Assembly (NCBI GenBank): GCA_023484645.1 | Contig: JAMCZZ010000015.1 | Span: forward strand, 1-21,282 | Length of the DNA: 21,282 nucleotides | Reading direction: 5' to 3' | Source: Patescibacteria group bacterium | GTDB lineage: Bacteria; Patescibacteria; UBA1384; XYA2-FULL-43-10; 1-14-0-10-43-13 | Part shown: piece after piece, positions 13,053 to 19,146 of the stretch | How positions within the stretch are numbered: position 1 is the stretch's first letter | Layout of the letters: every line of letters begins with the position of its first letter | Position numbers and translations under genes: made by a program | Notes under the pieces: generated by a model | What the model saw: only the letters and a program-made list of their open reading frames with translations | What the model was told of the DNA's origin: nothing | The model's database searches: none

Positions 13053-13486
13053 AAATATTCTTCGTGCATTATTCAGATGAATTGAGAAATTCATTTGGAA
13101 ATCGGAAGGAGGGCTGGAGCGTTTTTTATTATCATGTTGATGAATATTTTAATCATTTAAAAAGAGATAAAGTTGATTGTTGGAAATATTTATACTTTTT
13201 TATCGAGGAGGACAATAAAGTCACCTTCAGAAACAATTGGTTAAATGGTTTTCGTAATGGAACTAAACCAGAACCAACAATGCTTGCTGCTCATGAGCTT
13301 TTTAGACCGAAAGTTATTATAAAAACTAATTCTGAAGAATTTGAAATGATATATCCTTTTAAAAGAAAATTCCAAATAAAAGAGAATGGTCAATGGCGAA
13401 AGTATGACAAAATTCCCGAAATTTTAGAAGCTTTACCAGATATTGAAGAGTGTTTACCATTTAAAGAATCTTTGAAAGAACAATAG
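13049..13486 (+). CDS. Hypothetical protein, last gene of the element's plus operon
   Basis: 145 residues, starting with an ATGA overlap. It begins MKIFFVHYSDELRNSFGNRK and includes FIEEDNKVTFRNNWLNGFRN and ALPDIEECLPF. Rich in aromatic and charged residues, with no signal peptide or membrane segment. No family recognised. The 67-bp region to the convergent gene at 13554 holds a 9-bp direct repeat (TAGATATAT at 13487 and 13510) but no convincing terminator. Confidence 0.7.
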   Translation: MKIFFVHYSDELRNSFGNRKEGWSVFYYHVDEYFNHLKRDKVDCWKYLYFFIEEDNKVTFRNNWLNGFRNGTKPEPTMLAAHELFRPKVIIKTNSEEFEMIYPFKRKFQIKENGQWRKYDKIPEILEALPDIEECLPFKESLKEQ

Positions 13487-13553
13487 TAGATATATTTATA
13501 CAGATTTTCTAGATATATTAGGGTAGACAATCTTTTAACTAAAAATTTAAAGT

Positions 13554-14672
13554 TTAACTAAATACAATTTTCTGCTTATTATCATTAATCCATTTTAAAG
13601 TAATAAATTTAGGGTCTATTTTTACTTCTGCAAATTGAGGCATTTTTTTAAATAATTCATCCGAAAGTTTATTTATCGCCCAAGGATTATGGTAGACTCT
13701 CATATCATACAAAACTCTTTTTTCTTCCCAGTGTCTCGAACAAAAAATAACAGCACTCATTCCTTTATTCCTTGTTTCCCACATTAACCCAGGGTTTGGA
13801 GTTGCGAAACCGCTATTATCCCTTGATATCTTGGTTTCAGATTTTGGATTATTAATTTCCCAGGTAACTACCATTCTTCCATACAAGGTCCAATCCAATG
13901 ACTCGTGAGATATAAGTGGTCTATCGTCGCTACAGACAGCGATAATTAACGGAATACCCATATCCTTAAGGAAATTATATTTTCTTATTTTCTTCCTTAG
14001 CTCATTTTTAATTCTTTCCGTAGGAAAACTAAAAGAGCCCCCAGGAGGGGACCAAGAAAACATATTCCCTGTCATTGGAATATCATTTCTAGGTCTTGCA
14101 GTTATTTCACCGCTAAAACCAAAATCATTAATTTCTAAATCTGCCTTTTCTTCAACAGTTAAAGGAGATAACCAATTTGATATAGTTTCAACGACTTTAG
14201 GAATGTTTGTTGAATCAGTAACATTTCCTTTCAGATGAACTGATAATAAATATTGGGTCTCTATTTTATCTAATGACCTAAGAAGTTTATTAAAAAGCTC
14301 ATCTTTTTTCTTATCCTCATTGCTTTTTTGGAGAACTAATACCTCGATATAAAATTTATTTCCCTTTTTATCGTCAATATACAGGTCTGGCGTTGTGTTG
14401 TTTATTAATTTGTCTTTGGTTACTTTCCAGTTTTCCTCTAGGCAATACTGATGAAAAAGGAGTTCGTGAAATGCAGATAGGAAATCACCATCTTTTTTAC
14501 TTCGGAGTCTAGCAAAAAAATCTGGTTTTACCCGCCGAGGTAAATTTTCAAACCATTTTTCTACATGAGTTCTAGTGTATTCATCATTTTTGCAAGTAGC
14601 AACTACCCAAGGATTACTATATCTATCCATAGGGGGTAGCTTTTTAATAAATTCGTCGTCGTAAACTCTCAT
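13554..14672 (-). CDS. Large PD-(D/E)XK nuclease-like protein (catalytic lysine not seen)
   Basis: 372 residues. The segment 63-115 resembles a restriction-endonuclease-like core: E70 in a helix (LSAFHELLFHQYCLEENW), then TPDLYID (D96), then FYIEVLVLQ (E110). The expected E-x-K lysine is replaced by Leu, so activity is uncertain. The rest is mixed alpha/beta (IPLIIAVCSDDRPLISHESL; SAVIFCSRHWEEKRVLYDMR). The ATG overlaps the stop of the severed recombinase tail (ATGA), so in the excised circle it would be the gene after the recombinase. In the integrated state, host transcription from the cupin gene would run into it. A defence or element-maintenance role is possible but unproven. Confidence 0.65.
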   Translation of the reverse strand: MRVYDDEFIKKLPPMDRYSNPWVVATCKNDEYTRTHVEKWFENLPRRVKPDFFARLRSKKDGDFLSAFHELLFHQYCLEENWKVTKDKLINNTTPDLYIDDKKGNKFYIEVLVLQKSNEDKKKDELFNKLLRSLDKIETQYLLSVHLKGNVTDSTNIPKVVETISNWLSPLTVEEKADLEINDFGFSGEITARPRNDIPMTGNMFSWSPPGGSFSFPTERIKNELRKKIRKYNFLKDMGIPLIIAVCSDDRPLISHESLDWTLYGRMVVTWEINNPKSETKISRDNSGFATPNPGLMWETRNKGMSAVIFCSRHWEEKRVLYDMRVYHNPWAINKLSDELFKKMPQFAEVKIDPKFITLKWINDNKQKIVFS

Positions 14673-14795
14673 AGTATTTGAAATGCTAGTCTTTCTAAAA
14701 ATTGTGATGAATATCCATTCTTTTTTAAATCTGGTTTTGGCATTTTTATCTTGAGTTCAAATGGTATGGTTGCGACCTGTAAATCCCGATACTTA
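14669..14795 (-). pseudogene. Severed 3' end of the serine recombinase gene
   Basis: Continuing the recombinase frame from the shared core (AAG TAT) gives CGG GAT TTA CAG GTC and so on, i.e. R-D-L-Q-V-A-T-I-P-F-E, ending FLERLAFQIL and a stop that overlaps the next ATG (ATGA). The tail is 38 codons after the Arg. It has no start codon of its own in the integrated state other than an internal ATG at 14743 with poor context. The longer frame opening at 14869 is the cupin gene read in another frame. Confidence 0.8.
14789..14795 (-). other. Cupin-element junction, attachment core (left-hand att)
   Basis: Minus strand TAAGTAT at 14795-14789. The upstream side (ATGAGTT) is host; the downstream side (CGGGATTTACAG) is element. 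Together with 6317-6323 it defines the element borders. Confidence 0.85.
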
Positions 14796-14802
14796 AACTC
14801 AT
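14789..14802 (-). pseudogene. ychF: Displaced start of ychF
   Basis: ATG AGT TTA AGT AT, abutting the cupin stop (TAA then ATG). Read on into the element it gives MSLSIGIYRSQPYHLNSR and a stop, so only an 18-residue remnant peptide could be made. MSLSIGI is the usual start of YchF proteins. Confidence 0.85.
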
Positions 14803-15165
14803 TTATTTCTTTTCCTCTATAATATGGTCTTCTATTTTCCAAGGTGGAACACTGGTTACTTCCACCCAAGTTTCTTTGCCGATAGCGTAATGTTTTTGTC
14901 TAGGATCAATTTCAAAAGTATTATCTTTTGCTAAAGAATGTTTTACATTATCGACAAAAAGTTCAAGATTACCATCTAGGATAATATAATACTCTCTTGT
15001 TTTATTATGGTAGTGAGGGATTGATTCATCAATCACTGCTATCGCTTTTCCGTTTTCTGGATCAATTTCACAGACAATTTCGGTCGGGTTAGCTTCGTTA
15101 TTTAAAATAATATTTTTGCCTGGAAACTTTTCTTTCAATTCTTTAAGAACTTTATCTTTGTTCAT
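14803..15165 (-). CDS. Small cupin-domain protein
   Basis: 120 residues. Cupin motif 1 is SIPHYHNKTREYYIILDGNL (metal-type HxH plus E further on). Motif 2 includes DPRQKHYAIGKE. The fold is a single beta-barrel that often binds a metal or a small ligand; substrate unknown. It ends three bases before the displaced ychF start, so cupin and ychF formed one operon before insertion. No Shine-Dalgarno; TATAAT lies 6 nt before the ATG, so the mRNA is probably leaderless. Confidence 0.85.
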   Translation of the reverse strand: MNKDKVLKELKEKFPGKNIILNNEANPTEIVCEIDPENGKAIAVIDESIPHYHNKTREYYIILDGNLELFVDNVKHSLAKDNTFEIDPRQKHYAIGKETWVEVTSVPPWKIEDHIIEEKK

Positions 15166-15171
15166 AAGGTT

Positions 15172-15177
15172 ATTATA
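15172..15177 (-). promoter_or_regulatory. Promoter of the cupin gene (formerly cupin-ychF)
   Basis: Perfect -10 TATAAT on the minus strand; -35 candidate TGGTCA with a 17-bp spacer (poor). Transcription should start at or next to the ATG at 15165. Confidence 0.55.
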
Positions 15178-15207
15178 CCTTAAGTTATTCTATTTGACCA
15201 GGCGAAG

Positions 15208-15235
15208 TTGCATATTTTACAATTTGAGATATAAT
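15208..15235 (+). promoter_or_regulatory. Promoter of the 15290 gene
   Basis: TTGCAT (15208-15213), 16-bp spacer, TATAAT (15230-15235). Predicted start near 15242. Confidence 0.6.
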
Positions 15236-15243
15236 CAAATGTT

Positions 15244-15283
15244 CTCTGCGATCAAGTAGAGGACATTAGCTGATCAGAGGGGG
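15244..15283 (+). promoter_or_regulatory. Leader hairpin overlapping the ribosome-binding site
   Basis: CTCTG (15244-15248), bulged CG, ATCA (15251-15254) pair with TGAT (15271-15274) and CAGAG (15275-15279). The 3' arm shares bases with the Shine-Dalgarno GAGGGGG (15277-15283), so folding could limit translation of the 15290 gene. Confidence 0.45.
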
Positions 15284-15289
15284 AAGAAA

Positions 15290-15622
15290 ATGAACGCAAA
15301 TGGTATTGATTTGGTAATAGCGGCAATGAAGTTTATCCCCGAACCGCAAGCTAAAGTTGATTGTCTTCTTAATACTTTGAGTGATAAAAGACTAAGCTTG
15401 ACTGCCGAAGAGATTCGGGAATTTCTGACATCTGTCAGTAAAGAGTATTTCCATTCGGATTTATCTTTACTTTGCACTTTAATACGCGAGAGGATAACAT
15501 TAACAACGTGGTCAAGTAGCGCTTTTAGTAATTTAATGAAAGCTATGTCTATTTATTCCCGTAGATCGGGAAAAACAGCAGCTGATGAAGCTGTTATTAA
15601 TGAGTTGGCTGATGTAGGATAA
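15290..15622 (+). CDS. Hypothetical helical protein
   Basis: 110 residues, with strong GAGGGGG upstream of the ATG. It starts MNANGIDLVIAAMKFIPEPQ and is predicted largely helical (KVDCLLNTLSDKRLSLTAEE, SDLSLLCTLIRERITL). No family recognised, no signal peptide. It is a single-gene unit with its own promoter and terminator, and its codon use is less AT-rich than that of the neighbouring housekeeping genes. Confidence 0.7.
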   Translation: MNANGIDLVIAAMKFIPEPQAKVDCLLNTLSDKRLSLTAEEIREFLTSVSKEYFHSDLSLLCTLIRERITLTTWSSSAFSNLMKAMSIYSRRSGKTAADEAVINELADVG

Positions 15623-15658
15623 TTTGCCGTGTTTTACGAGCTGTGAATAAACTCTTTT

Positions 15659-15694
15659 AGCGGTGTTGGTATTTATTGCAATGCCGCTTTTTTA
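15659..15694 (+). terminator. Intrinsic terminator of the 15290 gene
   Basis: AGCGGTGTTG (15659-15668) pairs with TGCAATGCCGCT (15677-15688), with two wobble pairs and a small bulge, then TTTTTT. Confidence 0.7.
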
Positions 15695-15703
15695 TTGTCC
15701 ATA

Positions 15704-15732
15704 TTGCAAAATCAACTAAATTATAGTACAAT
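15704..15732 (+). promoter_or_regulatory. Promoter of the RsbW-like gene
   Basis: TTGCAA (15704-15709), 17-bp spacer, TACAAT (15727-15732). Predicted leader of about 50 nt containing AGGAGG at 15777-15782. Confidence 0.65.
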
Positions 15733-15790
15733 CGAGGTGTCCTTTAACCATGACAATGTTGGAACGTTGACAAGTCAGGAGGATGGTAGA

Positions 15791-16276
15791 ATGTCTGTTC
15801 AGCAAATTCTCAACATTGGCGAATTACCAAAACGTGTAAAGGACGTTCAGGAAAGCGGTTCAATCTGTCGGAAAGTGGCAGAGGACAATCGTAACAGGAG
15901 TGCGCACGATCTTCGACATGAGGTTGGAGGGAAGCTTCAAACGCTGGACTTTCTTGGTGAAGCCCAGCAAAGTGATGTTGAATTGATTGTTGGTGAGGCC
16001 GTAACAAATGCTTGTTGTAATACGCCGGACCGACGACCAATCAAAATTGCTTGGGAGAATTCTCCCTCTGATTTACACCTGAGTATCACCAACTCGAATT
16101 ACAATTGCGTTGATAGGAAGGTAGCTCTTCCTGAAGATTGTCTATCCGAACACGGTCGAGGGTTGGTCATCATCGAGGAATTGGTCAACCACTTAAGCGA
16201 AACAGGGCTGCGTACTGGTTGTAGCTTACGCAACTGTTCAAATCGGACAGTGTTCAGAATAAGTGTTGGTTCCTAG
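15791..16276 (+). CDS. RsbW/SpoIIAB-like HATPase (anti-sigma-type) protein
   Basis: 161 residues from the ATG at 15791, which has a perfect AGGAGG 8 nt upstream; a longer frame from a TTG at 15695 starts inside the preceding terminator and promoter. The GHKL ATPase motifs are the N box VGEAVTNACCN (E69, N73) and the G-box HGRGLVIIEEL (121-131). No histidine-phosphotransfer domain, so this is the stand-alone HATPase_c_2 type that binds sigma factors or their antagonists in partner-switching pathways. No sigma factor is adjacent; the 4731 gene is a speculative STAS partner. Single-gene unit, convergent with xer (stops share CTAG). Confidence 0.8.
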   Translation: MSVQQILNIGELPKRVKDVQESGSICRKVAEDNRNRSAHDLRHEVGGKLQTLDFLGEAQQSDVELIVGEAVTNACCNTPDRRPIKIAWENSPSDLHLSITNSNYNCVDRKVALPEDCLSEHGRGLVIIEELVNHLSETGLRTGCSLRNCSNRTVFRISVGS

Positions 16277-17229
16277 TTCTCTTTAGCCCCGCCATCTTGG
16301 TGGGGCTTTCTATTTCGTAGGCCATGAAAAGCTTGGTGAACTTCATATAAATTTTTATCGGTGACATGAGTATAGATCTGGGTCGTCGCAATATTTTCAT
16401 GACCGAGTAACGATTGAACGGCACGCAAATCAGAGCCAGAAAAAAGTAAATCGGTGGCAAAAGTATGTCTTAATGAATGCGGCGTAATTATTTTTGTAAT
16501 CCCGCTTGCTTTAGCATATTTTTTGATCATTCGCTGAACAGATCTTGGCGTTATTCCTTTGTTTTCGGATTTCGGGTTTCGGGTTTCGGATTTGTTTGAT
16601 GTATGTCCATAAGAGACGAAAAGATAGTCCGACTGATCAGTCCGAATATTTAAATATTTTTGCAGCGATAATCTAGCGTTCTCATCTAAAAAGACTACTC
16701 GGATTTTTCCTCCCTTTCCTTTGATTGAAAACTCTGGTTTTTTGAGATTAATATCATCTTTTTTAAGACTGCAAAGTTCTGAAACGCGAAGACCAGTTGA
16801 AAAAAATAAATCTAAGATGGCCTTGTCTCGTAATCCTTGGATAGTTTTTAAATCGGGTTGACTTAATAATACATCCAGTTCATCGTCGGTGAGAAAAACT
16901 AATTCTTTTTGACTGGTTTTGGCTAATTCTATTCTTTCTGCCGCCAAGACATTAATATTTTTTCTGTTTTGTAAAAAACTTAAAAAAGACCTTAAAGCAA
17001 TTAAATAATAATTTTGAGTCCGCTTAGAAATATTTGTTCGATTGAGTGCTAATCGAAATTTTCTAATTATTTCCAAATCGATTTTTTCTGGATTTTCGAT
17101 GCCATTTTCTTTGGTAAAAGCGCTAAATGTTCGTAGATAACGATCGTAATTTTTGGTACTCGCAATAGTGCGGCCTTTTTCAACCTCCATATATTCTAAA
17201 AAATCAGTGATTAAAGAATTTATTGACAA
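16273..17229 (-). CDS. xerC: Tyrosine recombinase XerC/XerD-type
   Basis: 318 residues. N-terminal SAM-like core-binding domain (1-95), catalytic domain (115-300). Catalytic set: Arg in STGLRVSELCSL, Lys in KGKGGKIRVV, HSLRHTFATDL (H-x-x-R), LGHENIATTQIYTHV (His and the nucleophilic Tyr). This set matches host Xer enzymes that resolve chromosome dimers at dif. The start is TTG at 17229 with AAGGAGG upstream. A 14-residue insertion rich in N, K, S and E (NKSETRNPKSENKG) between the beta-hairpin and box II is encoded by a 7-bp tandem repeat. It lies outside the ychF element. The XerC versus XerD choice is not resolved. Confidence 0.88.
   Translation of the reverse strand: MSINSLITDFLEYMEVEKGRTIASTKNYDRYLRTFSAFTKENGIENPEKIDLEIIRKFRLALNRTNISKRTQNYYLIALRSFLSFLQNRKNINVLAAERIELAKTSQKELVFLTDDELDVLLSQPDLKTIQGLRDKAILDLFFSTGLRVSELCSLKKDDINLKKPEFSIKGKGGKIRVVFLDENARLSLQKYLNIRTDQSDYLFVSYGHTSNKSETRNPKSENKGITPRSVQRMIKKYAKASGITKIITPHSLRHTFATDLLFSGSDLRAVQSLLGHENIATTQIYTHVTDKNLYEVHQAFHGLRNRKPHQDGGAKEN
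16285..16310 (+). terminator. Intrinsic terminator of the RsbW-like gene, inside the xer 3' end
   Basis: AGCCCCGCC (16285-16293), loop ATCTT, GGTGGGGCT (16299-16307), then TTTC. Nine pairs, one G-U. It lies within the last codons of the convergent xer gene. Confidence 0.75.
16564..16591 (-). repeat. Four 7-bp tandem units inside xer
   Basis: Plus strand TTCGGAT, TTCGGGT, TTCGGGT, TTCGGAT. It encodes the NPKSE-type peptide in the Xer protein. This heptamer belongs to a short-repeat type that is also seen in other bacteria, where it yields 'NPKSE' peptides. Confidence 0.7.
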
Positions 17230-17249
17230 AATACCTCCTTAGAACTTTA

Positions 17250-17278
17250 ATTTTACGACGCATTTTCTTTATTGTCAA
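17250..17278 (-). promoter_or_regulatory. Promoter of xer
   Basis: Minus strand: perfect TTGACA (17278-17273), 17-bp spacer, TAAAAT (17255-17250). Predicted leader about 14 nt, including AGGAGG. Confidence 0.7.
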
Positions 17279-17325
17279 AAAGAAATAATTCTGATAAGTT
17301 TAAAAGAGAAAGAAAGGTATTAAAA

Positions 17326-17898
17326 ATGGTTCATCAAATAACTGCCATTGACGAAAGAATTGTTTTAAGTTTAAACTCTTTTTTTGCCAAGCATAGTAAC
17401 ACAATTATTGATAAATTTTTTGCCGAGTACCTGATTTATTCTTTACCGGTGATCTTACTTGTTTTGTGGTTTTATTCCAAGGATTCAAAAAAAGTAACAC
17501 TGCGAGCTTTATTTTCGGTTATTTTGGCTTGGCCGATTTTGGCTTATACGATTGGCAATTTAATTAACCGACCCCGGCCTTTTGAGATCACCGGGATTCA
17601 AGAATTGGTTTTTCATCGGCCGGATTATTCTTTTCCTTCAGATCATGCTAGTGCTCTTTTTGCCGTCGCTTTTTCTTTGTGGTTTTCTGGGTATAAGAAA
17701 TTAGCTTGGGCAATATTAGCTATGGCGATTGCCGTTTCTTTCTTTAGGGTGGCCACCGCGATTCATTTCCCAACTGATATTTTAGGTGGATTAGCCATTG
17801 GACTACTTTCTGCTTATTTAATTGATCTTTTTGACAAGCCATTAAGTATTATTTACAGTTTTATTTTAAAAATTTGTCGAGTTTTACATTTAGCCTAA
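17326..17898 (+). CDS. PAP2-family membrane phosphatase
   Basis: 190 residues from the ATG at 17326 (AAAGG 9 nt upstream); a longer frame begins at a TTG inside the xer promoter. PAP2 motifs: INRPRPF (first motif, without the usual upstream Lys), FPSDHASA (104-111) and RVATAIHFPTDILGG (R141, H147, D151). About five membrane helices. The family dephosphorylates lipid phosphates such as undecaprenyl pyrophosphate or phosphatidic acid at the outer face of the membrane. It is followed in the same frame by a second PAP2-like gene and then DedA, suggesting a lipid-carrier/envelope set. Confidence 0.88.
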   Translation: MVHQITAIDERIVLSLNSFFAKHSNTIIDKFFAEYLIYSLPVILLVLWFYSKDSKKVTLRALFSVILAWPILAYTIGNLINRPRPFEITGIQELVFHRPDYSFPSDHASALFAVAFSLWFSGYKKLAWAILAMAIAVSFFRVATAIHFPTDILGGLAIGLLSAYLIDLFDKPLSIIYSFILKICRVLHLA

Positions 17899-17943
17899 AA
17901 AGGCGGTCTTATCAACAAAAATGTTCATAAATTTATTGATTAC

Positions 17944-18516
17944 GTGGCTTTTGTCATCTCGGCCTTTTTTAGTCCTTATGTTACCGCACTAGTTTTTATT
18001 ATTTTAATTAGCTATCACTATTCTCGTAATTTAAATCAGTTTTTACCTTGGATGATCACATTTTTACTATTTGCGATTATTATTCCTGGTTTTTATGTTT
18101 TATGGCTATTGGAATCTCGGCAGATTCGCGATCTTCATATTTCTGATAAGAATGATCGAAAAATCCCTTTTCTTTTGGCCGGTGTTTCGTCAGTAATTGG
18201 TGCTTTCTTACTTTTTATTTTAGGAGCGGCCAAACCCGTGACGGTGATCGGCGCGGCTTATGCGATTAATGTCGTCGGAGTGGCGCTTCTGACTCAAGTT
18301 TGGAAGGTGAGTATTCATACGGCTCTTTTTTCAGCAATTGCGACGATTTCGGTTATTCTTTTTGGAATTCATCTATGGTGGTTGTATTTGTTTTTAATCC
18401 CTTTAGCGTGGTCGAGAATTCATCGAAAACGTCACACTATCTGGCAAGCGGTGGCTGGATCTTTAATTGCTTTCGTTTTAACGGCCGCTACTTTTTGGTT
18501 TTTCGGCTACTTATAG
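17944..18516 (+). CDS. Second PAP2-like membrane protein, start codon unclear
   Basis: 190 residues from a GTG at 17944. Five or six hydrophobic helices. A PAP2-like active-site order is visible: VWKVSIHTALFSAIA (K-x-S-x-H) and SRIHRKRHTIWQAVAG (R-H-T-x-x-Q-x-x-x-G). The loop LESRQIRDLHISDKNDRKIP precedes it. The GTG has no ribosome-binding site. The frame is open upstream to the TAA of the first PAP2 gene (same frame), and the only nearby ATG (17921) is out of frame. The real start may be an uncommon codon near 17911-17935 behind AGGCGG, or translation may depend on the upstream gene. Confidence 0.75.
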   Translation: MAFVISAFFSPYVTALVFIILISYHYSRNLNQFLPWMITFLLFAIIIPGFYVLWLLESRQIRDLHISDKNDRKIPFLLAGVSSVIGAFLLFILGAAKPVTVIGAAYAINVVGVALLTQVWKVSIHTALFSAIATISVILFGIHLWWLYLFLIPLAWSRIHRKRHTIWQAVAGSLIAFVLTAATFWFFGYL

Positions 18517-18525
18517 AAAGTTTTT

Positions 18526-19146
18526 ATGGCAACACAAATTTTATCCACAATCGCATCTTGGATTATGAATGTAATCAGCACACTTGGTTATGGTGGGGTA
18601 ATCCTTTTGATGGCGATTGAATCAGCCAATATTCCACTACCTTCAGAAATAATCATGCCTTTTTCTGGTTTTTTAATCGCACAAGGTGAACTTAACTTGT
18701 GGTTAGTGGGGCTAGCTGGTGCCATTGGTTGTGTTCTTGGTTCGATTTTTTCTTATTGGCTTGGAGCATGGGGTGGCAGACCATTAATTGAAAAATATGG
18801 TAAATATATTTTTATTTCTCACCACGATTTGGATTTAGCGGATAAATGGTTTAAAAAACATGGTGAAGTAACCGTTTTTGTGGGAAGACTTTTGCCAGTG
18901 ATTAGAACCTTTATTTCTTTTCCGGCAGGCATTGCCCGAATGAATTTTTGGCGATTTGTGGTTTATTCTTTTTTGGGGTCACTACCATGGTCGCTAGCGT
19001 TGGCTTTTCTAGGCCAAAAACTAGGCGAAAACTGGGAGAGTCTGCGTCGCTATTTTCATGGATTTGATTGGATTATTTTAGGACTAATAGTAATTGGTAT
19101 TGTTTGGTGGATCAGAAGGCATCTAAAACAAAATTCTAAGCACTAA
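18526..19146 (+). CDS. DedA-family membrane protein
   Basis: 206 residues. DedA/SNARE-associated signatures: MAIESANIPLPSEIIMPFSG (E..PSE) near 29-48, and GRLLPVIRTFISFPAGIARM with the conserved arginines. Five or so membrane segments with re-entrant loops, and a basic C-terminus (WWIRRHLKQNSKH). Members act as lipid scramblases/translocases, including recycling of undecaprenyl phosphate. This fits directly behind two PAP2-type phosphatases. Weak ribosome-binding site (AGAAAG). Confidence 0.92.
   Translation: MATQILSTIASWIMNVISTLGYGGVILLMAIESANIPLPSEIIMPFSGFLIAQGELNLWLVGLAGAIGCVLGSIFSYWLGAWGGRPLIEKYGKYIFISHHDLDLADKWFKKHGEVTVFVGRLLPVIRTFISFPAGIARMNFWRFVVYSFLGSLPWSLALAFLGQKLGENWESLRRYFHGFDWIILGLIVIGIVWWIRRHLKQNSKH

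Larger units (their letters stand above)
6317..14795. mobile_element. 8.47-kb serine-recombinase integrative element in ychF
   Basis: The two copies of TAAGTAT lie 8,472 bp apart. Taking host sequence from both flanks and one core gives an intact ychF start (MSLSIGIVGLPNVGKST) directly behind the cupin stop codon. Taking both inner flanks and one core gives an uninterrupted, longer recombinase gene. Both reconstructions stay in frame, which is strong internal evidence for the borders. Contents: recombinase, HTH excisionase candidate, 58-aa ORF, P-loop ATPase, unknown 9713-10300, TerS-like protein, structured RNA, five-gene plus operon and nuclease-like gene. No capsid, portal, relaxase or conjugation gene is visible, so it is neither a complete prophage nor an obvious ICE. 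A satellite or small integrative plasmid-like element fits better. Confidence 0.85.

Noticed and set aside
13487..13560. Right border of the element at ATTAGGGTAGACAATC (13516-13531), which resembles the ychF sequence ATTAGGTAGTCCGAC
   Set aside because: The match needs gaps and restores no reading frame; the TAAGTAT junction at 14789-14795 restores two frames exactly.
14669..14869. 66-residue ORF as a separate gene
   Set aside because: Its first third is the cupin gene read in another frame; the remainder is the in-phase severed tail of the recombinase.
15695..15790. Longer N-terminus for the RsbW-like protein
   Set aside because: It would start with TTG inside the terminator/promoter region, whereas ATG 15791 has a perfect AGGAGG.
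17272..17325. Longer N-terminus for the first PAP2 protein
   Set aside because: The TTG start lies within the xer promoter; ATG 17326 has AAAGG and begins next to the first conserved helix.
18300..18620. Plus-strand ORF of 106 codons across the PAP2-like/DedA junction
   Set aside because: It is a shifted-frame shadow of two clear membrane-protein genes.
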